The position numbers and the translations under genes were made by a program. A stretch of 64,000 bases of DNA from Clostridium sp. (GTDB lineage: Bacteria; Bacillota; Clostridia; Lachnospirales; Lachnospiraceae), in contig JAISOV010000024.1 of assembly GCA_031275405.1 (NCBI GenBank), positions 124,001-188,000 of the forward strand, written 5' to 3'. Of this stretch, positions 19,846-29,078 are shown in pieces. Under the pieces are notes generated by a model that worked only from the letters and a program-made list of their open reading frames with translations, was not told the origin of the DNA and searched no databases. Numbering within the stretch: the first letter of the stretch is position 1; every line of letters starts with the position of its first letter.

Positions 19846-21138
19846 TTACTCTATCCCGCTGGAGTTCAGGGTGGTGTTGAGCTGCTCGGTCATTTCCGCC
19901 GCGTTGGCTTTCGTCACCTCTTTATTGAGCAGAGCGTTGCCGAAATTTTCCGCCGGACTCCAGTAATCGTTCATGGCCGGCACAAAAGGCTGGATGATCG
20001 AGGTGCTGTCGAACGTATCGTTCTGCGCCCGTACCAGGAGGTCGCCCCGGATGTCTTCTTCCTGGAGCAGGTCTAAGTTGCAGGGAACGGTGTTCCTGGC
20101 AAGGTAATGCTCTTTCTGCGCCTCCGGGCCGCCTAAGTATTTCGCGAGCGCCACGGCCGCCGCCATATTCTCCGCGTTAGGATTCACGCCGAGCGCTTTG
20201 GAACCGGCGAAGCCCATCAGCTGCTTCTCGGATCCGCCGATGTTGACGGTAGGAAGCGACTTCGCGCCGAAGTTGTCCCCCAGGATTTCTTTCACCGCCG
20301 CGTAATCCCAGGAACCGGAGTACAGCGTGTGGACGCTTCCGTCACGAAGACCCGCCATTCCCGAGCCGTCCTTGTCGTTTACGAAATTCGGGTGCGCCAC
20401 CAGGTCTACCAGATATTCCGTCACGGCAACCGCTTTGTCGCCGCTAAAATCGATCCCCAAGGACTCGTCATTGGCGTTCCCGAACAAGGTGCAGCCGTTC
20501 GCCACATAGAAGGAAGCGATATACCAGGAGTTGTTCAGCGGGAAGGAAATCTTGGCTTTTTCCAGCATCGTGTCAAAACTGGAAGCCTCTTCTTCCGTGA
20601 ACGTGCTGGTATTGTAGTACAGGAACCAGGTATTGGTCGTAAACGGCACTCCGTATACCGCGCCGTCAAGAGATACGGAATCCACCATCGCCGGAGAGTT
20701 CGTGTTCCTGATATATTCCTCGGTATCCCCGCCGAGCCTTGCAATCGCGTTGCTGGCGACCAGACCCGTCAGATTATCATTGGCGAACATATACACGTCC
20801 GCGGCCGCTTCCGGATCCTGCGTCACCAGGCCTTTCGCGTCGCCTTCCGCGCAGATGCCGTACTCAAAGGTAATATCCCACTCCGGATGTTCCGCGTTGA
20901 ACTGCTCGCACATCTTCTGCAGCCAGTTGCCGCCCGTCTCGGTCTGATCCTCCGAAGGACTCCATACCAGCATGGTAAACGCCTCAGGGGCTTCCGCCGC
21001 CGCGCTGCCGGCCGGGGCGCTGCCGGAGCTTTCCGAAGATCCCGCCGTGGAGCCTCCGGTCGATGCGGAGCCGTTTCCGCAGGCGGTGGCCACCGCCAGA
21101 AAAGCCGTCAGGAAAAGTGCCAATGTTCCTTTTTTCAT
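19846..21138 (-). CDS. sugar ABC transporter substrate-binding lipoprotein
   Basis: A 430-residue extracellular binding protein of the MalE cluster. The N-terminus has MKKGTLALFLTAFLAVATAC, a lipoprotein signal with the lipidated Cys at residue 20, then a Ser/Gly/Ala-rich linker. Typical features are QFNAEHPEWDITFEYG and ALGVNPNAENMAAAVALAKYLG. It is the first gene of the operon, with a strong promoter 230 bases upstream and a 180-base gap before the permease genes, common where the binding protein is made in excess. Confidence 0.93.
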   Translation of the reverse strand: MKKGTLALFLTAFLAVATACGNGSASTGGSTAGSSESSGSAPAGSAAAEAPEAFTMLVWSPSEDQTETGGNWLQKMCEQFNAEHPEWDITFEYGICAEGDAKGLVTQDPEAAADVYMFANDNLTGLVASNAIARLGGDTEEYIRNTNSPAMVDSVSLDGAVYGVPFTTNTWFLYYNTSTFTEEEASSFDTMLEKAKISFPLNNSWYIASFYVANGCTLFGNANDESLGIDFSGDKAVAVTEYLVDLVAHPNFVNDKDGSGMAGLRDGSVHTLYSGSWDYAAVKEILGDNFGAKSLPTVNIGGSEKQLMGFAGSKALGVNPNAENMAAAVALAKYLGGPEAQKEHYLARNTVPCNLDLLQEEDIRGDLLVRAQNDTFDSTSIIQPFVPAMNDYWSPAENFGNALLNKEVTKANAAEMTEQLNTTLNSSGIE

Positions 21139-21364
21139 GTTCTTCCTCCTCTTTCTTGTCGCTCGCGCTTTTTGCGCAGTCTGTCTTTGTGCCGTTTGCT
21201 TCTTATATAAAATGTAAGATCCATTTTATACCGTTTCGTAAGACTTGCTATGGGTTGCTTCCCGTCCCGGCTGCGGAACCAGGCGCCGGATCTCTTGTCG
21301 GTTTTTCGTTTTTGCCCTCCTCCAATTTCAGTAAACTTTAGGTTTTCCGTTTTCCTTTTTTCCT

Positions 21365-21393
21365 ATCATACCTCCGCCGCTCCATAATGTCAA
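21365..21393 (-). promoter_or_regulatory. promoter for the sugar importer operon
   Basis: On the minus strand a near-consensus TTGACA, 17 bases, TATGAT. Transcription would start near 21358, leaving about 220 bases of leader. A second TTGACA lies further upstream but has poorer spacing. Confidence 0.75.
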
Positions 21394-21521
21394 CCACAAA
21401 TTTTATATTTTTATAATTTTTTATCCGCACTATGTACAATCCCTTGTCAATACATCTGTAAAAAAGACAACAAAAAGACGGATTCCGAAAATGTTTCCGG
21501 CAGAAAGGGCGGCTGTCGTTG

Positions 21522-21535
21522 TGGAAGCGATTCCA
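21522..21535. promoter_or_regulatory. LacI-family operator or cre-like site
   Basis: TGGAAGCGATTCCA, a near-perfect palindrome with the central CG of LacI/GalR operators. It sits between the divergent sugar importer and lacI promoters. It also matches the catabolite-response consensus with one mismatch, so the binder could be CcpA or the neighbouring regulators. A weaker related palindrome (TTTAACGTTTCA) lies at 21575-21586, just ahead of the regulator promoter. Confidence 0.6.
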
Positions 21536-21604
21536 TGGATCGGTTTCGTTTTTGGGGGTCACAAAAATCAAAGGTTTAACGTTTCACATTTTTTCTAAAA
21601 ACAC

Positions 21605-21633
21605 TTGACGATTGCCCGCCGATTCTTCATAAT
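21605..21633 (+). promoter_or_regulatory. promoter for the tandem LacI regulators
   Basis: TTGACG, 17 bases, CATAAT. It overlaps the apparent upstream extension of the first regulator frame, which rules out starts before 21728. Confidence 0.65.
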
Positions 21634-21727
21634 GAACTTATCGGAAGCCGCTCTTGCGCCGCATTCGACGGCCGGAAGCAAGAGCGGAACACGAAGGAGA
21701 GGTTTTCCAGAAAAGGGGGAACGCATT

Positions 21728-22813
21728 ATGGCCACAATCAAAGACATCGCAAGAGAGGCCGGAGTCAGCCCTTCCACTGTTTCCAACGTCTTCAACGGAA
21801 AAGTAGGGAAGGTTTCCCAGAAAACGTTCCGGCAGATCATAGACATCGCGGAGCGGCTCGGTTATCATAAGCTGAACCAGAAGAGTTATGAGCAGAACGC
21901 GGGGAACGCCCCCGGCAGGAAGAGGGGCCACCCGGTCGCGGGCGCCGGTTCCCGTCTGATCGCCGGGATCGCGCTTGGACACCGCCAATACAATTTTCTG
22001 GAAAATCCTATTCATGCCCAGTTTTTTGGGGAGATTATCCATACCATCCAGGAATACGGATACTGCCTGATGCTGCTCTGTGTGGAGCGGTACGAACAGA
22101 TCACCGATGTCCTGCGGCAGCGTCACGCGGACGGCGCCATTATCGTAGGCGCCCCGGATTCCATCGTCCACAAGCTAAGTGAACAGCTGACTTTGCCGAT
22201 CACCTTTATCGACAGCTATTCCGACAAGAACGGGATCAGCAAGATCGGGATCGACGACTTCGGCGGCGGAGCGCTTGCCGCCAGACATCTGCTCTCCCTG
22301 GGGCATACCCAGATCGCCGTGGTCAGCTACTGGTATTCCTACGAAGAAACGGGCGCCATCCGGGAACGCGTCTTGGGCTTTGAAAGCGAGCTGGCGAACA
22401 GCGGGCAGCGCCTTCTGAAAAAAAACCTGTTTCTGGTGGACAGCGAAAAAGACCGCGCCTTCGAGAGGGCGGCGGAAGAAATCGCGGGGCGGAGCAAGGA
22501 GATCAGCGCCGTTTTCTGCGCCGGCGACTGTCTGGCCGTTTCCTTGATCGGCAGCCTTGCCGAGAAAGGGATCCGCGTACCGGAGGATCTGTCCGTCATC
22601 GGTTTCGACGACTCTCTCATCGCCATGCGTCTTTCCCCGGGACTGACGACCATACGTCAGGATATTTCCCAGAAAGCGCAGATTGCCGCCGAACTTTTAC
22701 TCAACCGGATCCACCAGGCAGGAGTGGCTTCCCAGAGCGCGGTGCTTCCGGTATCTCTGATCGAGCGCGACACCACCACCCGGAATACGACAAGGAGCGG
22801 TACTGCCCAATGA
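21728..22813 (+). CDS. LacI-family transcriptional regulator (first of a tandem pair)
   Basis: A 361-residue regulator with N-terminal helix-turn-helix ATIKDIAREAGVSPSTVSNV and hinge helix region, then a periplasmic-binding-like sugar sensor domain. The latter shows GAIIVGAP, HLLSLGHTQIAVV and SVIGFDDS, all typical of the family. ATG 21728 was chosen because GGGGGA lies 7 bases upstream. A linker of about 25 residues rich in Gly/Arg/Pro (APGRKRGHPVAGAG) between the DNA-binding and sensor parts is longer than usual. It is divergent from the sugar importer and likely controls it. Confidence 0.95.
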   Translation: MATIKDIAREAGVSPSTVSNVFNGKVGKVSQKTFRQIIDIAERLGYHKLNQKSYEQNAGNAPGRKRGHPVAGAGSRLIAGIALGHRQYNFLENPIHAQFFGEIIHTIQEYGYCLMLLCVERYEQITDVLRQRHADGAIIVGAPDSIVHKLSEQLTLPITFIDSYSDKNGISKIGIDDFGGGALAARHLLSLGHTQIAVVSYWYSYEETGAIRERVLGFESELANSGQRLLKKNLFLVDSEKDRAFERAAEEIAGRSKEISAVFCAGDCLAVSLIGSLAEKGIRVPEDLSVIGFDDSLIAMRLSPGLTTIRQDISQKAQIAAELLLNRIHQAGVASQSAVLPVSLIERDTTTRNTTRSGTAQ

Positions 22814-23739
22814 TTACCATCAAAGACATCGCCAAGGAAGCGGGGGTCAGCCCCACTACCGTTTCTCGGATCCTGAATCATGTTCAGTCGAAAGTGTCTG
22901 ATGAAAAAAGGAAGATGATTTTAGATTTAATAGAAAAGCACAACTATGTGCCGAACCGTTCCGCCAGGAGCCTGTCGGCAAATTCCTCCAACATCATCGC
23001 CATCCTGCTGAACGCCGAACGCCCCGCGCAGATCACGGGCTATTACCCCGCCCTGCTCCGCGCCTTGGTGCTGCATATCCAGGCGGCCGGCTATCTTCCC
23101 GCCCTGTACTATATCGACCGGGAAAACATCGGGCTGGCTTCCCTGACCACCTGGAATATCGACGGCGCCATCCTGCTGTCGGATTACGGGGAGCGCAACC
23201 GCCTGTTTGCCGCCCGGAATACGCCGGTGATCTTCATGGACTCCTACGAGAACGACCGGATGGCTTCGGTCATCCGCACGGACGACTATAAGGCCGGCGT
23301 ACTTGCCGCCGGACATTTCCTCCGCAAAGGTGTGAGGGATTTTTATTTCCTCTATTCGGGCGCCATCGACCGGGCCGCGCAGGAACAGCGGCTGCGCGGT
23401 CTGGAAGACAGCCTGTCGGAGCAGCGGCTCTCCGGCAGGCTCCACGAGGTTCCCGCCGACGGCTTCCAGCCGTCCGCCCTTCTTCCCGGCTTAAACGGTC
23501 TGTTCCTCAACGACATCACCCAGGCGCAGACGCTTGGGCCGGAATCCGCGAAACGCTGCGAGCTCGTCTGCTTCGACGAGCTGCATTCCCCCGGACAGGC
23601 CGTTTCTATCGGCGGCCTGATCTTCCAGAATCTGGATGACAAAGCGAAGGCCGCCGTCGAGATCCTGCTCCGCCAGATCGCCGACAAGAATTCCGCCGCG
23701 CAGAGACTGGTGATGGACGTGTTCCTGAAACCATCCTAA
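22810..23739 (+). CDS. LacI-family transcriptional regulator (second of a tandem pair)
   Basis: A 309-residue regulator starting MITIKDIAKEAGVSPTTVSRI, with KHNYVPNRSARSLSANSSN after the helix-turn-helix. The sensor domain is shorter than in the first regulator and diverged: VIFMDSY and GHFLRKG are retained but the usual VIGFDD becomes LVCFDELHSPG. Its start overlaps the preceding stop by 4 bases, so the two are translated together. Two LacI proteins on one mRNA could form a paired or hetero-oligomeric control of the importer. Confidence 0.93.
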   Translation: MITIKDIAKEAGVSPTTVSRILNHVQSKVSDEKRKMILDLIEKHNYVPNRSARSLSANSSNIIAILLNAERPAQITGYYPALLRALVLHIQAAGYLPALYYIDRENIGLASLTTWNIDGAILLSDYGERNRLFAARNTPVIFMDSYENDRMASVIRTDDYKAGVLAAGHFLRKGVRDFYFLYSGAIDRAAQEQRLRGLEDSLSEQRLSGRLHEVPADGFQPSALLPGLNGLFLNDITQAQTLGPESAKRCELVCFDELHSPGQAVSIGGLIFQNLDDKAKAAVEILLRQIADKNSAAQRLVMDVFLKPS

Positions 23740-23757
23740 GGCAGGCGGCGGACGTGT

Positions 23758-24081
23758 TCAGTACCGATTGGACTGGCTGCCGTCCACCGTGATCGTCTTC
23801 TGTCCCCCGTCCGGCAGGGAGACCGTCCAGTGCAGCAGCTTCCCCTCCCTGCGCACGGTGAGCCTGCCGCCCCGCCCTCCCATATCCTCGCCCAAGTACA
23901 TGGAAATCGCCTGTACCGGGCATTCCTTGACACAGGACGCACAGCCCCAGCACCGCTGCGGCCTGGCGATAACGGCTTTTTGCCCCTCCAGGCGAATCAG
24001 GCTTCCGGGGCAGATCTGCGCGCAGGAACCGCAGCCTACGCATTTCTCCCAGCTGATTTCTATGCTCACGAATACGGCCAT
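23758..24081 (-). CDS. aprB: APS reductase beta-like 4Fe-4S protein
   Basis: Electron-transfer subunit for the flavoprotein at 24147-25838. It is 107 residues with two 4Fe-4S motifs, CVGCGSCAQICPG and CWGCASCVKECPV. The Trp in the second cluster and the C-terminal beta tail of about 45 residues (LTVRREGKLLHWTVSLPDG) resemble AprB. It is 65 bases behind the alpha gene. ATG 24081 directly abuts AAAGG; GTG 24069 (VSIEISWEKCVGC) is an equally good start. It meets the LacI pair tail to tail with 18 bases between. Confidence 0.85.
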   Translation of the reverse strand: MAVFVSIEISWEKCVGCGSCAQICPGSLIRLEGQKAVIARPQRCWGCASCVKECPVQAISMYLGEDMGGRGGRLTVRREGKLLHWTVSLPDGGQKTITVDGSQSNRY

Positions 24082-24146
24082 CCTTTCTCGTCAGAGAAGC
24101 GGGGCTTTGCGCCGGAATCTCTGTCTTTCCGTTTTGCCGGACGGCT

Positions 24147-25838
24147 TCAGGCTTCCTTGACCAGTTCACGGAAAAATACTTTCAGCTCCCCCTGTTCCAT
24201 CCTGGAATTGACGTATTTTTCAAATTCGCGGCTCTTGTGCGGATAATCCGCGTGAGCCGCGAAGCATTGCCAGCGGGTCTCTTTCCGCGCCGCCAGATGC
24301 GCGATCAGCGAGCGGCAGAGTACCAGGCGTTCTTTCAGCTCCAGCAGATAGACCAGCCCTTGGCTGTCCGGCGCGGCGAGGGTCTCGCTCTGCTCTTGCA
24401 GCCGCGCGATTTCTTCTTCCGCGGTCCTGAGCGAGGCTTCCGAATAACGGTAGGCGCTGGAAATGCCCCCCGCGTATTCGTCCATGACGCGCTGCATGGC
24501 TTCCTCCAGGCGGTCTATGGCGGAAAGGGGATCCGGCTGCTCCGGAAGGAAACGACACAGACCCGCCAGTCTTTCCGCCATCTGTTCCTGCGCCGCAAGT
24601 TCTTCCGGGCTTCGGAGGGAGGGCGGACTGTCTTCCATATATTTCAGGGCCGCGTTTGCCGCAATCTCCCCCTCGGCAAACGCCCCGGTGACATACTTCT
24701 GCGGGCAGCCCCCCGCCGCGTCTCCCGCCGCAAACAGCCCCCGGACGGTGGTTTCCCGGTCAACGTCCACCCAGTAGCCTCCGGCGGTATGCCCGCCCAC
24801 GATGTACGGCTCGGAACCTTCGATTTCCACATTTGCCTTGCTCGGCCCCAGCCCGCTCTCCAGCCATCTGAGCGTCTGGCTGGGCGCCATGTTCAGGTAG
24901 GCTTTCTGCAGATCCTCCTCCTGTTCCCGCGTAATGCCCACGGTACGCAGATAGCAGGGCCCGCGCCCCTCCAGATTCTCCGTCACCGTCCCATACAGCC
25001 GCTCGGAGGTGGACAGCCCGTAACGCTGCTCATACACTTCCCCCAGGGAATTGATCTGCCTGGCGCCCACGCCGCCCGCCAGGGTGCCGGTGGGGGCGAT
25101 CGTGTCCTTGCAGCGCAGCGCGATGAAACGCATTTCCAGGGTGGTCAGCTCCGCTCCGGCGCGGATGCCCATGGCAAAGCCCGCCCCGGTATTGAACGGC
25201 GGATACCACAGCTTATGCCGGGAAAATCCCGGATGGTTCGGCCTGTACAGCCCCGCCGCTCCGCCGGTGGCGCACAGCACGGCTTTCGCCCCGACGACGT
25301 ACAGGACAGGGCGGTCCACGGAAACCCCGTAGACGCCCAGGATCCGGTTTTCCCGGACGATGTATTCAAAGACGCTGACCCGGTTCAGGACGCGGATCTG
25401 CTTTTTTCCGGCGACCGCCGCCGCAAGAAGCGGCTTGATGTTCTCGCCGTTGATCTTGATGTTGCGGCTGCCCCGGGCGCAGTAGTCCCCCCGTTCATCC
25501 TTTAAGACGGACAGCCCCAGCTTTTCCAGTTTCTCCACCGTCCGGTTCAGCCCCCGCGCCATGGTCAGCAGCAGGTCTCCGCGCACGATCCCGTTCGCGT
25601 CTCTCCTCGCGTAATCCACATAGTCCTGCGGCTCATAGCCGGGCAGGATGTACGCGTTCAGCGCGTTCACTCCCGCCGCCAGACAGCCGCTGCGCTTGAT
25701 GTGGGCCTTCTCCGCGACCAGTACCTTCTGGGCGGAACGTTCGCAAAAAGCCAGCGCGGCGTAAAGCCCCGCCGCTCCGCCGCCCACGATCAGGAAATCC
25801 GTCTCCAGAAACTCTATGTGAAATTTTCCCTCCGCCAC
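24147..25838 (-). CDS. aprA: adenylylsulfate reductase alpha-like flavoprotein
   Basis: Probable APS reductase flavoprotein, reducing adenylylsulfate to sulfite and AMP. It is 563 residues, shorter than dissimilatory AprA (about 650). The N-terminal FAD loop is DFLIVGGGAAGLYAAL. IVGGHTAGGYWVDVDR and LFAAGDAAGGCPQKYVTG are very close to the AprA signature and separate it from succinate or fumarate enzymes. It lies between the ferredoxin-like beta gene and a sulfate importer, which points to assimilatory use. No ATP sulfurylase (sat) is in the window, so APS must be made by a gene elsewhere. Confidence 0.85.
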   Translation of the reverse strand: MAEGKFHIEFLETDFLIVGGGAAGLYAALAFCERSAQKVLVAEKAHIKRSGCLAAGVNALNAYILPGYEPQDYVDYARRDANGIVRGDLLLTMARGLNRTVEKLEKLGLSVLKDERGDYCARGSRNIKINGENIKPLLAAAVAGKKQIRVLNRVSVFEYIVRENRILGVYGVSVDRPVLYVVGAKAVLCATGGAAGLYRPNHPGFSRHKLWYPPFNTGAGFAMGIRAGAELTTLEMRFIALRCKDTIAPTGTLAGGVGARQINSLGEVYEQRYGLSTSERLYGTVTENLEGRGPCYLRTVGITREQEEDLQKAYLNMAPSQTLRWLESGLGPSKANVEIEGSEPYIVGGHTAGGYWVDVDRETTVRGLFAAGDAAGGCPQKYVTGAFAEGEIAANAALKYMEDSPPSLRSPEELAAQEQMAERLAGLCRFLPEQPDPLSAIDRLEEAMQRVMDEYAGGISSAYRYSEASLRTAEEEIARLQEQSETLAAPDSQGLVYLLELKERLVLCRSLIAHLAARKETRWQCFAAHADYPHKSREFEKYVNSRMEQGELKVFFRELVKEA

Positions 25839-25972
25839 CTGAACCTCCTACCCCCTGTTTCGGGCATAGACTCCCGCCGAATGGAAACCTGCCGCTTCCC
25901 CGCGCGGCAGACGCGCAGGCCAGAAAGCAGTCTCCAACGGCAGCGCCATGAAACGCGCGGCAGACGCGCACG

Positions 25973-27028
25973 TCAGATATAAAACTCCGCTTTCGCAAGC
26001 CCCTCATTGACTGCCAGGGAAATCTTGTTCTCATTACACAGGTAAAGGCGGTAGACCAGCAGGCTCACCTCTTCGCCCACCGCCAAAGGCTGATCTTCCA
26101 GCGACCGATAAGCCACGATCTCGTTTCCATAGATATTCAGATGCAGTTCGTAAGTATTTCCCCGGAAGAAAATATCGTTGACGATTCCTCTCACACTGAC
26201 ATGGGGATAAATTTCCTCGTCCACTTTCGACACTTTCACGAACTCGGGCCGGATGATCGCTTCCGGATATTCGGGGTTAGCCCGGAAGCCGTGCAGCTTC
26301 CCGTAATGGCTGATCCGCACCGACTCGCCGATGAACTTCGCGGCAAAAGGACTGGCCGGGTTCTGGTAGATGTCCGCCGGGGTTCCGATCTGCTCGATAC
26401 GGCCTTGGTTGGTGATGATGATTTCATCCGCCACCTCGATCGCCTCCTCCTGGTCATGGGTCACGAAAATGCTGGTGATTCCCACTTTGCTGATCGTTTC
26501 CCGCAGCCACGAGCGCAGCTCTTTCCGCACTTTTGCGTCCACCGCCGCGAACGGCTCATCCAGCAGCAGAACCTTGGGATTCGGCGCTAAGGCTCTGGCA
26601 AACGCCACCCTCTGGCGCTGTCCGCCCGACAGCTGATAGGAACGGCGTTTCTCCAGTCCGTCCAGTCCGATCAGATGGATCAGCTCCCGCACCCTCTGGC
26701 TGATGTACTCTTTGTCTTTCTTCTGCACCCGCAGGCCGAAGGCGATATTCTCAAATACCGTCATGTAGCGGAAGAGGGCATAGCTCTGGAAGACAAAGCC
26801 GATCCCCCTCCTGTTCGCCGGAATGTCGTTGACACACTGGCCGTTGATGAAAATATCGCCGGAATCCGGCAGCTCCAGCCCCGCCAGAATCCGCAGGATC
26901 GTGGTCTTGCCGCTGCCGGAGGGGCCGAGCAGCCCCACCAGCCTGCCCTCTTCAATGGAAAAGCTGACGTCGTCCGCCGCCTGGTAATTGCCGAATTTTT
27001 TTTGAATATGCTCCAGTCTTACATACAT
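25973..27028 (-). CDS. cysA: sulfate ABC transporter ATP-binding protein
   Basis: ATPase of the sulfate importer, 351 residues from ATG 27028 (MYVRLEHIQKKFGNYQAAD). Walker A GPSGSGKTT, Q-loop FVFQSYALF, signature YQLSGGQRQR, Walker B VLLLDEPFAA and the His switch VTHDQ are all present. A C-terminal regulatory domain of about 110 residues follows, as in CysA/ModC-type proteins. A GTG at 27037 would add three residues, but GGGG spacing favours 27028. The 185-base gap upstream holds low-complexity pyrimidine-rich repeats and no gene. Confidence 0.95.
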   Translation of the reverse strand: MYVRLEHIQKKFGNYQAADDVSFSIEEGRLVGLLGPSGSGKTTILRILAGLELPDSGDIFINGQCVNDIPANRRGIGFVFQSYALFRYMTVFENIAFGLRVQKKDKEYISQRVRELIHLIGLDGLEKRRSYQLSGGQRQRVAFARALAPNPKVLLLDEPFAAVDAKVRKELRSWLRETISKVGITSIFVTHDQEEAIEVADEIIITNQGRIEQIGTPADIYQNPASPFAAKFIGESVRISHYGKLHGFRANPEYPEAIIRPEFVKVSKVDEEIYPHVSVRGIVNDIFFRGNTYELHLNIYGNEIVAYRSLEDQPLAVGEEVSLLVYRLYLCNENKISLAVNEGLAKAEFYI

Positions 27029-27213
27029 GCCCGTCACCCCGCTTTGTGAATCCGGTTTCCCGCCTGCCTTTCGATTGCTTTCCTGTCCGATCCTCGCGTC
27101 CGGTCTCCCGCCTGCCCTTTCCGTCCGGCTTTCCGCCTGATCCTTGCGTCTGGTTTCCCATCCGATTCTCCGCCGCCCGGCTTCCGATCCGCTTTCCTGT
27201 CCGCCCTCTGCCC
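27029..27213. repeat. low-complexity repeats between cysA and cysW
   Basis: Degenerate repeats built on TTTCCTGTCCG and TCCGCCTG-like words. They separate two genes that are normally adjacent or overlapping. Confidence 0.5.
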
Positions 27214-28125
27214 CTATTCCAGCTTCCGGACGCGGTTCTCCACAATATTCCGCAAGATCAGGATCATGATTGCGATGACCACTAAGATGGAAGAAACGGC
27301 GAACGCCGCCGACAGCTTGAACTCATTGAACAGGATCTCCACATGCAGGGGGAGCGTGTTCGTCTTGCCGCGCAGATGTCCGGACACGACGGAAACCGCC
27401 CCGAACTCCCCGAGGGCGCGCGCCGTACACAGGATCACCCCGTACAGCAGGCCCCATTTGATGTGCGGAAAGGTCACTTTCCGGAAAATATAGAACCCTT
27501 TCGCGCCCATGAGCGCGGCGGCTTCTTCCTCGTCGTTCCCCTGCGCCTCCATGATCGGCACAAGCTCTCTGGATATAAACGGGAAGGTCACAAAAATCGT
27601 GGCAAGCACGATCCCGGGAACGGCGAACACCACTTTGACGTCAAATTTCTCCAGGAGCGGGTAGGCCCAGCCGATCCGTCCGAATACCAGGATGAAGACC
27701 AGGCCCGCGATGATCGGGGAAATCGAAAACGGTATGTCGATGAGCGTAGACAGCACCGCTTTCCCCCGGAAACGGAACTTCGCGATCGCCCACGCCGCGA
27801 AGAGTCCGAAAAAAGTATTCACCGCGACCGTGACCGCAGTCGTCAGGAGCGTCAGCCGCAGGGCTTTCACCGCGTATTCATCCGAAACGGCCTTCCAGAA
27901 CATCCCGAACCCTTGCCGCAGGGCATACACTAAGACCGTGACCAGCGGCAGGATCAGCATGACCGATAAAAACAGAACCCCAAGCCCTATCAGCAGGGCT
28001 TTCACGAAGACGGACTTTGCATTCGTCGATTTCAAGCTTGCCCCCTTTTCTGTCCTCTCTACGGCGGCGCGGACGGAGACGCCTTCCCCCTTCCGCCCGC
28101 GTTTGCCCCGCGCAGCCTGATCCAT
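27214..28125 (-). CDS. cysW: sulfate ABC transporter permease CysW
   Basis: Membrane subunit of the sulfate importer, 303 residues with six spans. A basic N-terminal extension of about 40 residues precedes the first span, and the true start may be inside it. Features are FGLFAAWAIAKFRFRGKAVL, IDIPFSISPIIAGLVF and the EAA loop NDEEEAAALMGAKGFYIF. LGEFGAVSVVSGHLRGKTNT is a strong CysW mark. Confidence 0.93.
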   Translation of the reverse strand: MDQAARGKRGRKGEGVSVRAAVERTEKGASLKSTNAKSVFVKALLIGLGVLFLSVMLILPLVTVLVYALRQGFGMFWKAVSDEYAVKALRLTLLTTAVTVAVNTFFGLFAAWAIAKFRFRGKAVLSTLIDIPFSISPIIAGLVFILVFGRIGWAYPLLEKFDVKVVFAVPGIVLATIFVTFPFISRELVPIMEAQGNDEEEAAALMGAKGFYIFRKVTFPHIKWGLLYGVILCTARALGEFGAVSVVSGHLRGKTNTLPLHVEILFNEFKLSAAFAVSSILVVIAIMILILRNIVENRVRKLE

Positions 28126-28151
28126 CCGCGCCGCGCTTCCAGTCCGCGCGT

Positions 28152-29009
28152 TTACCCCTGCGCGATCTTACGGATCCGCGCCCCCAGCAGATGGATCCCG
28201 AATAAGATGAGAAACGCAAAGACCACCATGACGAGCGCGATGGAAGTCGCGGCGGGATAATTGAACTGCTCCAGCTTATTCATGATGATAAGCGGCGTGA
28301 TCTGCGTCCGGTAAGGAATGTTTCCCGCGATGAACACCACGCTCCCGTATTCCCCGATGGCCCTCGCGAACGCCAGCCCGAAGCCCGTCAGCGCGACCGG
28401 AAGGATCTCCGGAAAGACCACCTGGAAGAACGTGCGGACAGGGCTTGCCCCCAGGACGAACGCGGCTTCCTCATACTGCGGATCCAGTTTTTCCAGCACC
28501 GGCTGGATGGAGCGCACCACAAACGGGATCCCGATGAAAACCATGGCAATGGTAATGCCGGTCGTCGTATACGAGATCTTCACCCCGATCCTCGCGAACA
28601 GCCTCCCGAGGAACCCCTGGTCGGAATAGAGGGTCGTCAGCGCGATCCCCGCCACCGCCGTGGGCAGGGCAAAAGGCAGCTCGATCAGGCCGTCCAGTAC
28701 CCGCCGCAGCGGAAAGCGATAGCGCGTCAGCACCCACGCCAGCAGGATCCCGAACACCATGTTGACGGAAGCGGCGATCAAGGCGCAGGTGACGCTGACC
28801 CGGTAGGTGGACACCGTCTGCTTATCCGTAATCACCCGCCAGACTTCGGCGGGCGTGGTGTCGGAAAAGGTCAGGATCACCGAACCCAGCGGAATCAGCA
28901 CGATCAGGCTGAGCATAGTGACGGTGATTCCCATGGAAAGCCCGAAGCCGGGAATGACCTTTGCCTTTCTCCTCTTGCTTTTTTGGCTGCTTGAATAACT
29001 GCCTGGCAT
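28152..29009 (-). CDS. cysT: sulfate ABC transporter permease CysT
   Basis: Second membrane subunit, 285 residues. ELPFALPTAVAGIALTTLY, PQYEEAAFVLGASPVRTFF (EAA loop) and AIGEYGSVVFIAGNIPYRTQ are characteristic of CysT/CysU. It starts MPGSYSSSQKSKRRKAK, a basic cytosolic tail, and sits 26 bases before cysW and about 70 bases after sbp in the same operon. Confidence 0.94.
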   Translation of the reverse strand: MPGSYSSSQKSKRRKAKVIPGFGLSMGITVTMLSLIVLIPLGSVILTFSDTTPAEVWRVITDKQTVSTYRVSVTCALIAASVNMVFGILLAWVLTRYRFPLRRVLDGLIELPFALPTAVAGIALTTLYSDQGFLGRLFARIGVKISYTTTGITIAMVFIGIPFVVRSIQPVLEKLDPQYEEAAFVLGASPVRTFFQVVFPEILPVALTGFGLAFARAIGEYGSVVFIAGNIPYRTQITPLIIMNKLEQFNYPAATSIALVMVVFAFLILFGIHLLGARIRKIAQG

Positions 29010-29078
29010 ATCTGAAATCCTTTCCGGCTCCGCCTCCGCCCGTTGGCTGGCTGTTTTTCCGACTTGCTTTTCCTGTTC

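Noticed and set aside
24237-25505. 422-codon plus-strand open frame
   Set aside because: Antisense to the aprA-like gene, no recognisable domain or ribosome site.
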